64,000 nucleotides of DNA from Corynebacterium ulcerans (lineage in GTDB: Bacteria; Actinomycetota; Actinomycetes; Mycobacteriales; Mycobacteriaceae), in assembly GCF_900187135.1 (NCBI RefSeq), contig NZ_LT906443.1, positions 2,232,001 through 2,296,000 on the forward strand, given 5' to 3'. The translations under genes were made by a program, and so were the position numbers. A model generated the notes under the pieces. It was given only the letters and a program-made list of their open reading frames with translations. It had not been told where the DNA came from and did no database searches. Positions 38,953 to 47,029 of this stretch are shown piece by piece. The first letter of the stretch is position 1, and each line of letters begins with the position of its first letter.

Positions 38953-39816
38953 ATGGCAAAAGAACGCTCAGAAGAGAAAACTACCAAGGCACCCAGAAAG
39001 CTTTCCAAGAAAGCCTACGAGAAAGAACTCAAAAAGCTGCAGGCTGAACTTGTAGATATGCAGCAATGGGTAGTAGAAACAGGTGCTCGCGTTGTCGTGA
39101 TTATGGAGGGACGCGACGCTGCGGGTAAAGGATCTGCCATTAAGCGGATAACACAGTACTTGAATCCCCGCACTTGCAGGATTGAGGCGCTTCCCGCGCC
39201 TAACTCGCGAGAACAAGGGCAATGGTATTTCCAGCGGTATGTGGAAAAGCTCCCCACCGCTGGAGAGATCGTTATCTTTGATCGCTCATGGTACAACCGT
39301 GCTGGCGTGGAACGGGTGATGGGCTTTTGTGATTCGCAGGAGTATCGTCGCTTTTTGCACCAAGCGCCTATCTTTGAGCGTCTTCTGGTAGAAGACGGTA
39401 TTATGCTGCGGAAATACTGGTTCTCCGTATCTGATGAGGAACAGATTAAGAGATTCGAGTCGCGTCGTAGCGATCCTCTGCGGCGATGGAAACTTTCACC
39501 GATGGACCTCCAGTCCATTATGCGGTGGGAGGAATACTCGCGTGCTAAGGATGAGATGTTCATTCATACAGACATTCCCTCAGCGCCGTGGTACACCGTG
39601 GAGTCAGAGGATAAAAAGCGCTCACGCATCAACGTGATTAGCCACCTTCTCTCCACTATTCCTTATGAAAAAATTGACCGACCTCTGCCAGAGATTCCTA
39701 CACGTCCGCCTCAGGATAAAGACTATATTCGGCCACCACGCTCTGACTTCCGTTATGTTCCCGACGTAGCAGCGAAGTTAGAAGAGAAAAAGACAAAGCG
39801 TAAAAAGAAGAAATAA
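38953..39816 (+). CDS. ppk2: Polyphosphate kinase 2 (PPK2)
   Basis: Transfers phosphate between polyphosphate and nucleotides. The 287-residue protein has a Walker A-like EGRDAAGKGSAIKRI (about 58-72), the middle FQRYVEKLPTAGEIVIFDRSWYNRAGVE with the acidic lid region, and LRKYWFSVS, MRWEEYSRAKDEMF. It is a one-domain PPK2, class I type from length, with a Lys-rich C-terminus (KKTKRKKKK). C. glutamicum has a PPK2 near the same ABC-F gene from memory. The ATG at 38953 is chosen by homology. Confidence 0.93.
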   Translation: MAKERSEEKTTKAPRKLSKKAYEKELKKLQAELVDMQQWVVETGARVVVIMEGRDAAGKGSAIKRITQYLNPRTCRIEALPAPNSREQGQWYFQRYVEKLPTAGEIVIFDRSWYNRAGVERVMGFCDSQEYRRFLHQAPIFERLLVEDGIMLRKYWFSVSDEEQIKRFESRRSDPLRRWKLSPMDLQSIMRWEEYSRAKDEMFIHTDIPSAPWYTVESEDKKRSRINVISHLLSTIPYEKIDRPLPEIPTRPPQDKDYIRPPRSDFRYVPDVAAKLEEKKTKRKKKK

Positions 39817-39856
39817 TCCGCCTTTGTCTCTTTGTTAAGACACTCGTGCTTATATC

Positions 39857-39894
39857 GCACCGATGGCAAGCTCAAGCTTGCTGTCGGTGCTTTT
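39857..39894. terminator. Terminator between ppk2 and pnuC
   Basis: GCACCGA pairs with TCGGTGC and GCAAGC with GCTTGC around a TCAA loop, then TTTTA. It can serve both convergent genes. Confidence 0.7.
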
Positions 39895-39900
39895 ATAGAA

Positions 39901-40611
39901 CTAGCGGAGAGAAGCGGGGCGGGACTGAACCTTGAGCCACACAAAGAACCCCCACAGAACAAAGGCCCCATAGACCAGATACAAGATAGCCGAAGGATAG
40001 TAACCTGCAGCGAGTAGGAGAGGGACGCCGACAACATCGACCCCAATCCAGATAAGCCAGAATTCTGTCCAACCACGGGCCATCCCATACGTGGCCAGCA
40101 TTGAGCCGGTGAAGATCCATGCATCGGCCCAGGGACCCCATGACCCGAGGGCCGTAAAGACCCACGCAAAGAAAACAGTGCCGACGACGGCTACCCCCAC
40201 CATCATCCAGCGCTCTGTGTTGCTCGCCCAACGCGGCTGAACAGCAGAAGACTCCTCGGCAGGCTCGCTCACAATGGAACGCGAAGGGTCTGTTTCAGTC
40301 GATTCACGCATACCGCGTTTCTTGGCCTGAGACCACTGCCACCATCCGTAAGCGCTAACCACGAGGAACATGACTTGGCGGCCAGCTTGTCCGTACAGGT
40401 CTAGGTTCTGTGGAGTATGAAAGACCCCTCCCAAAAAAACCGTGAACAGCAATAGGTTGCCCACTATTCCAATCGGCCACGCCCAGACGACGCGTTTCAT
40501 GCCTCCATATGCGGAAGCTAAACCAAAGAGGTTACCGATGATCTCGCGCCAGAGAATGGGGACTCCGCCGATGAGGAGGGTGGCGTCGAGAAGCTGTGAT
40601 AGAGGGTTCAT
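39901..40611 (-). CDS. pnuC: PnuC-like nicotinamide riboside transporter
   Basis: A 236-residue membrane protein with about seven helices. The PnuC pattern is visible: WREIIGNLFGLASAYGGMKRVVWAWPIGIVGN in the first half, NLDLYGQAGRQVMFLVVSAYGWWQW and a Trp-rich second half (FWLIWIGVDVVGVPLLLAAGYY). It imports nicotinamide riboside or mononucleotide for NAD synthesis. A hydrophilic stretch of about 40 residues splits the protein near 100-140. It is 27 bases downstream of the HAD gene, suggesting an operon. Confidence 0.9.
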   Translation of the reverse strand: MNPLSQLLDATLLIGGVPILWREIIGNLFGLASAYGGMKRVVWAWPIGIVGNLLLFTVFLGGVFHTPQNLDLYGQAGRQVMFLVVSAYGWWQWSQAKKRGMRESTETDPSRSIVSEPAEESSAVQPRWASNTERWMMVGVAVVGTVFFAWVFTALGSWGPWADAWIFTGSMLATYGMARGWTEFWLIWIGVDVVGVPLLLAAGYYPSAILYLVYGAFVLWGFFVWLKVQSRPASLR

Positions 40612-40638
40612 AGTAGAAGGAGGATTCCTTGGTCTCGC

Positions 40639-41457
40639 CTAGGCGCTAGGGGTGCGGGCTTCCAGAGCATCGAGAATGCCCGATACAACGTGGATCACGC
40701 CCTCATCTGCATGAGAGGGGGCCACCGCATCGGAGATGCTTTTGATCGTGGGATGCGCGTTATCCATGGCGTATGAGGTGCCAGCTGCTTGCAATAACTC
40801 AAGGTCGTTGAGGAAATCACCAAATGCGAGGGTATCGCTCATATGGGTGCCAGTGGCTTCCGCGAGGGCCTGTAAAGCGACTCCCTTGTTGGCCTCGGGG
40901 TTCATCACGTCAATCCAATGACGGCCAGAAACTACCACGTTGAGTTCTTGAGCGGCTGAGCGGATAAGCGGGGCTGCGATTGACTCGGCATCAGCTTCAG
41001 TAAAAATAGCTAGTTTTACCACGGTATCGTCAACATAAGAATGTAGGTCATCGACCTGCTCTAACCGCGCGTAGTATCGGATGCTTTCAGCCAAAAACTG
41101 TTTGTGCTTTTTATGCATAAAAGCGCCGTCGACGCGGCAGAGGATGAGACCCCACGGAAGATCCGTGGTATCCATCATCGCAATGACCGCGTGAGCCAGA
41201 TCCCGATCAATGGTGGTGACGGACACAATGGAACCCTCGTGGTAGACAACGGTTCCATTTTCAGCGATCACAGAGAGCTGCTTGGTGCTGCGTTCAAATT
41301 GATTCAGAAGCGTATACAGTTGCCTCCCGCTTGCAGGAGCAAAAATGATCTCGTGCTCATGCATCCGTTCGAGGAGCGGCCAAAAAGACTCGGGGATTTC
41401 ATGCTTGTGATTGAGCAGAGTTCCGTCCATGTCCGTGGCGATAATGCGAGGGGTCAT
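40639..41457 (-). CDS. Cof-type HAD hydrolase
   Basis: A 272-residue HAD-IIB phosphatase. The catalytic motif I is ATDMDGTLLNHKHEI, motif II ASGRQLYTL, motif III the Lys in NPEANKGVALQALAEATG and motif IV FGDFLNDLELL. Members dephosphorylate sugar phosphates, flavin or other small molecules; the substrate is unknown. Next to pnuC, a role in pyridine nucleotide salvage is possible but only from proximity. Confidence 0.9.
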   Translation of the reverse strand: MTPRIIATDMDGTLLNHKHEIPESFWPLLERMHEHEIIFAPASGRQLYTLLNQFERSTKQLSVIAENGTVVYHEGSIVSVTTIDRDLAHAVIAMMDTTDLPWGLILCRVDGAFMHKKHKQFLAESIRYYARLEQVDDLHSYVDDTVVKLAIFTEADAESIAAPLIRSAAQELNVVVSGRHWIDVMNPEANKGVALQALAEATGTHMSDTLAFGDFLNDLELLQAAGTSYAMDNAHPTIKSISDAVAPSHADEGVIHVVSGILDALEARTPSA

Positions 41458-41641
41458 CTGTTCCTTCTAGCGTTGTTAAACCGCACGACTGCGTCTTTGC
41501 GGGATTACGGGCGTGCAACCCGCAGAATGTGCGTTACTAGCCTACCGCTGACTACCGTCGGACACATTTTCGCCGTCAGTCTGTATCACCTGATTGGAAA
41601 ACCTACTGCAATTATTCAAGTGATGTGCAACACTGGGGGTT

Positions 41642-42712
41642 ATGAATGCAATAGACGACACATACCGCGATCGGGGAGTAGTCAACGTCTACGTGGAAAA
41701 CACCACGGGAATTATCGAGCTGAACCGACCCAAAGCCCTGAATTCTTTGAACCAAGACATGATCGATCGGATCGACCAGGCCTTAGATGCATGGTGGGAC
41801 GATGACGCCGTCCACAGAGTTATTGTGTATTCCACCTCAGAAAAGGCATTTTGCGCTGGCGGTGACGTGCGCACTAGTAGGGAACAGATCCTTGCGGGGA
41901 ACGGCTGCGCAAGCGACCAGTTCTTCGCCGACGAATACGAGATGAATAACAACATTGCGTTGTTCCCCAAGCCCTATATTTCGCTTATCGACGGCGTAGC
42001 TATGGGCGGGGGACTCGGAGTCTCCGTGCACGGCTCCCACCGCGTCATTAGCGAGAAAGCTTTTGCTGCGATGCCAGAGATGGCTATCGGATTCAACCCC
42101 GACGTGGGGGTTCCCTTTATGCTTCAGCGGATGACAGGCCTCAAGGGCTTTAGCTCGTTGCCCCTAGCCAATTTCCTCGTCTTAACCGGCTGGCGCATGA
42201 GCCCTGCAGACATGATGTGGGCAGGAGTAGCGACCGACTTTGTGCCAAGCGCTGCATTTGCTGAGTTCCGCGAAATGATCATCGCCGAATCCTTGGATGA
42301 AGCTCTGGAAGCTTTTTCCACAGACGCGCCGGGAGAATCGGAGCTAGAAAAGCTCTACCCCAACATCGAGAAAACCTTTAACTTTGATACCTGGCCTGAA
42401 ATTGAGCATGCCCTAGGCGCACATCCTGATCGGGTATTTGCTGCTCAGGTTGCTGAATTGCTCAAAGGGGCAAACCCGGAGTCGCTTGTAGCATCCACCC
42501 TTTTGATGCGAGCATCAGCGCTGTGTTCAACGTTGCGGGAAGAACTCGACCACGAAGTCGCTTTGGGTGAGCACATGCGCGCAAACCCCAATTTCGCAGA
42601 AGGGGTCCGCGCAGTGCTGGTAGATAAAGATAGAGAGCCTCACTTTGACCCCAAGGTCACAGAGGCTGTTGACCCGGAGCCTTTTGAAAGAATCCTTGGC
42701 TTTCTTGACTAG
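41642..42712 (+). CDS. Enoyl-CoA hydratase/isomerase family protein (3-hydroxyisobutyryl-CoA hydrolase-like)
   Basis: A 356-residue crotonase-fold protein, of the longer ECH_2 type seen in 3-hydroxyisobutyryl-CoA hydrolases. The oxyanion-hole motif AFCAGGDVRTSREQI and the second CoA motif VAMGGGLGVSVHGSHRV are clear, followed by MPEMAIGFNPDVGVPFML (catalytic Glu region). A valine-degradation role is likely from family, but no other genes of that route are near. Its stop codon overlaps that of the convergent gene in a CTAG. Confidence 0.87.
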   Translation: MNAIDDTYRDRGVVNVYVENTTGIIELNRPKALNSLNQDMIDRIDQALDAWWDDDAVHRVIVYSTSEKAFCAGGDVRTSREQILAGNGCASDQFFADEYEMNNNIALFPKPYISLIDGVAMGGGLGVSVHGSHRVISEKAFAAMPEMAIGFNPDVGVPFMLQRMTGLKGFSSLPLANFLVLTGWRMSPADMMWAGVATDFVPSAAFAEFREMIIAESLDEALEAFSTDAPGESELEKLYPNIEKTFNFDTWPEIEHALGAHPDRVFAAQVAELLKGANPESLVASTLLMRASALCSTLREELDHEVALGEHMRANPNFAEGVRAVLVDKDREPHFDPKVTEAVDPEPFERILGFLD

Positions 42713-43959
42713 TTCACCCCGACGATAGCTCCATTGGCGTCGAAAGAGACGAGCACGCTTCCATCCGAACAACTGAGGCGAATCGTATAGCCATCAAACG
42801 CCGATGGGGCGATGCCGCGGAAATGTGCATAGGTGGAGATAGATCTCTGAGTATTCACCATGGAGGGGAGAGGACAGCTAAGGGTGGCTGCGATAGAAGC
42901 TTTTGTTGCTGCTGGCAATTGGAGCCGGGGTGACTGTAATAAGAGCATGACGCGGCGACCGTCCGGTAAGGAAGCCACTGTGTGGACCCACTCTCGGAGG
43001 ATGGGTTTTGCTACGGACTCAAGCGCGAGTTCTTGGGCGCGGTGCAGCGGAATGGGTTGTCCTAGTAGCTCAGGTATACCGTTATCCATTGCGAAAGCCT
43101 TGAGGCCTAGTGCTCGCGTTACGCTGGGGGAGTGCATGAGTTGTTCATCGTTCCACGCCCATGTCCAGTTGTCATCTACTACGGCCAGAATCGTGGCCTC
43201 TGCGGTTGCTGATTCTCCATAAGCAGATTTGATGGTTGCGGTAGCTGTACGTGGATCTACGGTCACATGCGCGTCGGGATAGGTTCCTTCAAATAAAAGC
43301 TGATGTTCGGCGGATACCAGCGCCGCATCTGATTGGACGTTGGAGAGTGAGAGATTCTTTCCGTTCCATTCGGGGCAGCTTACTGCGCCTCTGGCGATAT
43401 CTATGCACGCGGCCTCTCCGCTAGGGGAAGATACCTCAAGATGATCGGAATCTTCGTGAAAACTGAGTCCTCGCTGGGCAGCGTATGCCAGGACGGCTCT
43501 CTTGAGCGTGTCCGGATCAGCGGCAAGTAGCCTGCCCAAACCTACGGTTAATGCTGCAGATATGGATAAACGAGGGAGCACGTCGGTCAGGACTACTACG
43601 TCTAGTGTGCCGTCGTCGAGCGGCACCAAATATGCAGGACCATTGCCGTTGAGAGTTCGTGCGGCCGCCACAAGCTCATCGCTTGCCGGTTGTGTTAAAG
43701 AAAGCTCAGGGATATCAAATGTGTATTCCTGGGCCCATGTCCACACACGTTCAGAATCGATATGGGCAGCTAGGACACCTTCATAAGTGTGTAGTCCACG
43801 TCGAGTATGGAATTGGACTTGGTAACCGGTAGGCGTGGCATTGAACTCATATTCGTGTACGTACCCGAGTAGTTGAGTGAATGCTTCAGAAATTTCAGCT
43901 TGGGAAATAACGCCGTCGATGATCACATCGTTGAAATCTATGGGGGCAGGTAAAAACAT
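42709..43959 (-). CDS. Unrecognised protein with internal duplication (DUF6882-like)
   Basis: 416 residues with two related halves: the first has ERVWTWAQEY, the second DDNWTWAWND, each followed by a short helical part with small-residue motifs (VVVLTDVLPRLSISAAL; SPSVTRALGLKAFAMDNGIPELLG). The pattern resembles DUF6882 proteins, though I am not certain. No catalytic motif, signal peptide or membrane helix is visible. The start is ATG 43959 after GAAAGG; ATG 43989 has no site. It ends tail-to-tail with the crotonase gene. Confidence 0.6.
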   Translation of the reverse strand: MFLPAPIDFNDVIIDGVISQAEISEAFTQLLGYVHEYEFNATPTGYQVQFHTRRGLHTYEGVLAAHIDSERVWTWAQEYTFDIPELSLTQPASDELVAAARTLNGNGPAYLVPLDDGTLDVVVLTDVLPRLSISAALTVGLGRLLAADPDTLKRAVLAYAAQRGLSFHEDSDHLEVSSPSGEAACIDIARGAVSCPEWNGKNLSLSNVQSDAALVSAEHQLLFEGTYPDAHVTVDPRTATATIKSAYGESATAEATILAVVDDNWTWAWNDEQLMHSPSVTRALGLKAFAMDNGIPELLGQPIPLHRAQELALESVAKPILREWVHTVASLPDGRRVMLLLQSPRLQLPAATKASIAATLSCPLPSMVNTQRSISTYAHFRGIAPSAFDGYTIRLSCSDGSVLVSFDANGAIVGVN

Positions 43960-44322
43960 TCGCAACAACCTTTCAAGATAGGGAGACATAGTGACGGGTA
44001 CGCCAAGGTGAAGCGGGGCGTTTTACTGTTAAGAGGGATACTTCACGGGATACAAAGGGGCTACGGCGATTCAATTCCCCGTGAAAGGTGAATGATCTTC
44101 AGCTCATCCTAGCGAACCTAAGAAAAACAGGTCCGGTCAGGTGGTGAAACTGCCGATTCTTGTGCACTCGCAGTAGAGAAATACGTTCACATGCGGGGCA
44201 TTAAGGGGAACAAGTGCAAGCACAAAGAACATAAACATCGATGAACACTTTTAGGTGTGGTTTCCCACGATTTTTTTAAAGTGGGTGTCCTTTGAGTGAA
44301 GCCTTGCTAGAGTGAGGACTTA
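43960..44322. other. Non-coding stretch before the cobalamin riboswitch
   Basis: No credible gene is seen. It carries the promoter of the duplicated protein (minus) and, on the plus strand, that of the riboswitch transcript. A short GTGGTTTCCCAC followed by a T-run at about 44258-44277 looks like a weak hairpin. Confidence 0.4.
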
Positions 44323-44464
44323 GCTGAAGTGATCGGGAATGCCGGTGAAAATCCGGCAGCGGACCCCGCCACTGTAACTGCACAAGAAAGCCTCGTGTTC
44401 TCACTGCGCTAAGCGGGAAGGGAACAGAAACAACGGCAGCAGTAGCCAGGAGACCGGCTTCAGC
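44323..44464 (+). ncRNA. Cobalamin (B12) riboswitch aptamer
   Basis: Outer stem GCTGAAG (44323-44329) with CTTCAGC (44458-44464). Inside are the conserved core GGGAATGCCGGTGAAAATCC followed by GGCAGCGGACCCCGCCACTG, and the B12 box AGCCAGGAGACCGGC (about 44444-44458). All hallmark parts of the adenosylcobalamin family are present in order. Such elements usually shut off B12 transport or B12-independent enzyme genes (metE, nrd, btu). No recognisable coding sequence follows on the plus strand before the convergent gapB at 45031, so the target is missing or unrecognised. Confidence 0.92.
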
Positions 44465-44851
44465 ACATGTATATCAGGCTTGCGGGGATTCGAGCCCAGA
44501 GAGAAAGCAGTATGCAATTATGCGCTTGAGTGTGGCTTCCAAGGGATTGAGCCGAATACGGTTCTCCCATCGATATAGTCCGCCGTGGGGATATAAGACT
44601 TTGTCGTCCGCTTCCGTATAGCGCTTCCCTAGTGCGACAAGGAGTAGCTGGTTGTAATCCCAGATGAGGTTCTGGGATATAAAGACGGCGTTCACCCGCT
44701 CCTACATTGTTGTAGTTTTCTTTTCCTAAAAGAAGGTGAAGGTCTCCCCGGAGTCGAGGTGTGAAAAGATGTCAGCTTTTCACACGTGGCACAATCTCGG
44801 CTAAGGGATCTTGGGCACCGATCTTCATTAATTCTTTAAGGAAAGAGGGCT

Positions 44852-44971
44852 ATGCATAGGGCAATGGGGTTGAGGACATGTGTTCATGTCTCGCAGCAGT
44901 CCTCACTTCTCGCGTGGCCGTGGCAGTCCGCGCGTGTATTGCCTGTATGGGGCGGGTGGCGCACCACATAA
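44852..44971 (+). CDS. Possible 39-residue small ORF after the riboswitch
   Basis: Begins ATG three bases after AAGGAAAGAGG, a strong ribosome binding site, and ends at TAA 44969. The peptide (MHRAMGLRTCVHVSQQ at the start) has no recognised motif and is Trp/Arg-rich at the end. It is the only well-supported translation start downstream of the riboswitch. It could be chance or a fragment. Confidence 0.25.
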   Translation: MHRAMGLRTCVHVSQQSSLLAWPWQSARVLPVWGGWRTT

Positions 44972-44978
44972 TTGAAAA

Positions 44979-45016
44979 ACTCAAGGTGCGGACTCCGAGG
45001 AGTCCGCACCTTGAGT
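44979..45016. terminator. Terminator of gapB
   Basis: A perfect 16-bp inverted repeat (44979-44994 with 45001-45016) and a 6-base loop, 15 bases after the gapB stop on the minus strand. It also ends the plus-strand riboswitch transcript. Confidence 0.75.
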
Positions 45017-45030
45017 GCTTGTATGAGAGC

Positions 45031-46461
45031 TTAGATCTGATCTGAAGGAATACGCTCGGGGAGAACCTTGGGGCGTGCGCCAGCTACATGCTCAACAATG
45101 CGGATAACCTGGTTTGAATATCCGAATTCATTGTCATACCAGACATAGAGCACAAGGTGTTTCCCGTTAGCAATGGTGGCAAGGCCGTCGACGATACCTG
45201 CATGGGTGCTGCCCACAAAGTCGGACGACACGACTTCGGGGGAGTTGATATAGGAAATTTGCTGACGCAGATCCGAATGCAGCGCGACTTTGTCCATGAG
45301 TTCATTGACCTCATCGCGCGAAGCTTCCTTCTCCAAGGTGAGGTTGAGCACCGCCATGGACACATCGGGGGTGGGGACTCGGATGGAGTTGCCGGTGAGT
45401 TTGCCTTCGAGCTCAGGGAGAGCCTTTGATACTGCCTTTGCCGCTCCTGTTTCCGTTAACACCATGTTTAGGCCAGCGGCGCGCCCGCGGCGAGCCCCCT
45501 TATGGAAGTTATCGATCAGGTTTTGATCGTTGGTAAAGGAGTGCACGGTTTCTACGTGACCATTTTCGATGCCATAGTGATCGTTGATCACCTTGAGGGT
45601 AGGTGTGATCCCGTTGGTGGTGCAAGAAGCCGCGGTGACAATCTGATCAGAATCGGAAATGTCGTTGTGGTTGATGCCATAAACAATGTTCTTGAGATCA
45701 CCCTTGCCCGGGGCCGTGAGGATGACGCGTTGGACGCCTTTAGCGCTAAGGTGCTGGCTAAGCCCTGCGCGATCACGCCAGACTCCGGTGTTGTCCACCA
45801 CGATAGCGTTGTTGATGCCATAAGAGGTGTAGTCGATGGTGGCGGGATCATTGGCGTAAATCATCTTGATTGCGGTGCCGTTAGCCCAGATGACTTCATT
45901 GTCCTCATCAACCGTGATGGTGCCGTTGAATGCGCCGTGAACGGAATCGCGTCGTAGAAGGGATGCGCGCTTGATGATATCGCCATCGCCCTTTTTACGA
46001 ACCACAATGGCACGGAGTCGAACCCCACCATGAGCGGCTTCACGCGCGATAAGGATTCTGGCTAGGAGACGGCCAATTCGACCAAAGCCATAGAGAACTA
46101 CGTCGGTAGGCTCCTGCTCGGAGTTGGCACCAATGACAGAAGCAAGCTCAGAGGAGAGGAATTGCTCCAGTTCACCACCCTGCTCGCGATAAAGCACGGC
46201 GAGGCGACCTAGATCGATTGATGCAGTTCCCAGGTTCAGGCGTGCTACCGCTTCCAGGATTGGGAGAGTGTCGGCGGGAGAAAGTTCTGTTTCTGTAGCT
46301 AAGCGTGAGTAGCGGTGTGCCTTGACGATGTCGATGTCGGTGACGTCGATAAGCAACCGGCCAAAGACGGAGACAACCACGTTGTTGTTGCGGTGTAGCT
46401 GTCCAATCAGGGGCAGCATCTTTTGTGCGGATTCGAGCTTATCGTTCCAGTCCTGTGCCAT
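45031..46461 (-). CDS. gapB: Glyceraldehyde-3-phosphate dehydrogenase GapB-type
   Basis: 476 residues, longer than normal GAPDH because of a roughly 120-residue N-terminal helical extension, a feature of corynebacterial GapB/GapX. The NAD(P)-binding VVLYGFGRIGRLLARIL and the active-site TAASCTTNGITPTLKVIND are intact, with YDNEFGYSNQVIR at the end. In C. glutamicum this enzyme works mainly in gluconeogenesis and accepts NADP. Its ATG at 46461 is preceded by GGGAGGTAG-complement spacing of a usable site. Confidence 0.92.
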   Translation of the reverse strand: MAQDWNDKLESAQKMLPLIGQLHRNNNVVVSVFGRLLIDVTDIDIVKAHRYSRLATETELSPADTLPILEAVARLNLGTASIDLGRLAVLYREQGGELEQFLSSELASVIGANSEQEPTDVVLYGFGRIGRLLARILIAREAAHGGVRLRAIVVRKKGDGDIIKRASLLRRDSVHGAFNGTITVDEDNEVIWANGTAIKMIYANDPATIDYTSYGINNAIVVDNTGVWRDRAGLSQHLSAKGVQRVILTAPGKGDLKNIVYGINHNDISDSDQIVTAASCTTNGITPTLKVINDHYGIENGHVETVHSFTNDQNLIDNFHKGARRGRAAGLNMVLTETGAAKAVSKALPELEGKLTGNSIRVPTPDVSMAVLNLTLEKEASRDEVNELMDKVALHSDLRQQISYINSPEVVSSDFVGSTHAGIVDGLATIANGKHLVLYVWYDNEFGYSNQVIRIVEHVAGARPKVLPERIPSDQI

Positions 46462-46818
46462 GGGAGGTAGAGGTCCTTAAGTAGTGTCGAAGTGTGAAAT
46501 CGAGCGGCGACATCCAAATCAGTCGCACACCCCCGCAATGTTAGTGAAAGAAGCGGATAGGTCGGATATTTCTTGTGAACTTTTCCACTTAAGGTACACC
46601 CTAATGGGGGGGAAGAGCTTACTACTTTGTAAAGATTCTTGTGGAAATTAGTGTTATGTAAAGGTGGGTCGGGGTGGTGTGTGATACATGCCACTTAATG
46701 TTTGTCGTTCTATGAGGGGTGCGGATAACGGAGAATCTGAAAGACCTTTAAGAACCAATGAGCGAGCTTCCGGAGGTACAGACGTGCGGAGGGCGTTGTA
46801 AAAAGAAAAACTCATGAA

Positions 46819-46974
46819 GTGAAATCCTGGACAAAGAACATAAAAGTAGTCCGGGCTGATGTGGGTTTTCTTGGTGCTTTGGATTTGAACATAGACCCAT
46901 ATCAGGCGTGGTACCAGCTTGCAATTCGCGGCGACGCGTTGCGTAAGTTTGACGGAAATCCGTACACTCGTTAA
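46819..46974 (+). CDS. Possible 51-residue small protein
   Basis: The frame starts at GTG 46819 and ends TAA 46974. The residues look protein-like: ADVGFLGALDLNIDP, then YQAWYQLAIRGDALRKF and DGNPYTR at the end. No clear ribosome binding site precedes the GTG, and the open frame reaches back to about 46762, so the start is open. I do not recognise the family. It stops 55 bases before the membrane protein gene on the same strand. Confidence 0.35.
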   Translation: MKSWTKNIKVVRADVGFLGALDLNIDPYQAWYQLAIRGDALRKFDGNPYTR

Positions 46975-46977
46975 GGC

Positions 46978-46994
46978 TGTGATCAATGATCACA
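46978..46994. promoter_or_regulatory. Palindrome TGTGATCAATGATCACA
   Basis: A perfect 17-bp inverted repeat (TGTGATCA - A - TGATCACA), 36 bases before the GTG of the membrane protein gene. It resembles the CRP/GlxR type (TGTGA-N6-TCACA) but the spacer is 7, not 6. Probably an operator. Confidence 0.45.
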
Positions 46995-47029
46995 CTGTCA
47001 GTGATTTTTAAGACGAGGGAGTCTTCATC

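Larger units (their letters stand above)
44465..45030 (+). other. Riboswitch downstream region without clear gene
   Basis: About 570 bases where the regulated gene would be expected. I see only short plus-strand frames: 44520-44621 (33 codons, MRLSVASKGL start) and 44852-44971 (39 codons, with AAGGAAAGAGG just before the ATG; the better of the two). A perfect 10-bp hairpin GTGTGAAAAG / CTTTTCACAC is at 44759-44785. A 73-codon minus frame at 44474-44695 is not convincing. The content may be the remains of a deleted or decayed gene. Confidence 0.45.
46462..47029. other. Intergenic region between gapB and a membrane protein gene
   Basis: 568 bases. It contains the gapB promoter side (minus), a possible 51-residue small ORF at 46819-46974, and the palindrome TGTGATCAATGATCACA at 46978-46994 in front of the membrane gene. 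A 110-codon minus frame (46654-46986) overlaps it and is not convincing. Confidence 0.45.

Noticed and set aside
44474-44695. 73-codon minus-strand frame just after the riboswitch
   Set aside because: No ribosome binding site, no recognisable motif and overlap with the riboswitch 3' side; treated as chance.
46654-46986. 110-codon minus-strand frame upstream of gapB
   Set aside because: Composition (Ser/Thr/Pro/His-rich) and position in a promoter region look non-coding; the shorter plus-strand frame looks better.
46978-46994. GlxR site
   Set aside because: Spacer between TGTGA and TCACA is 7 bases instead of 6; kept only as an unnamed palindrome.
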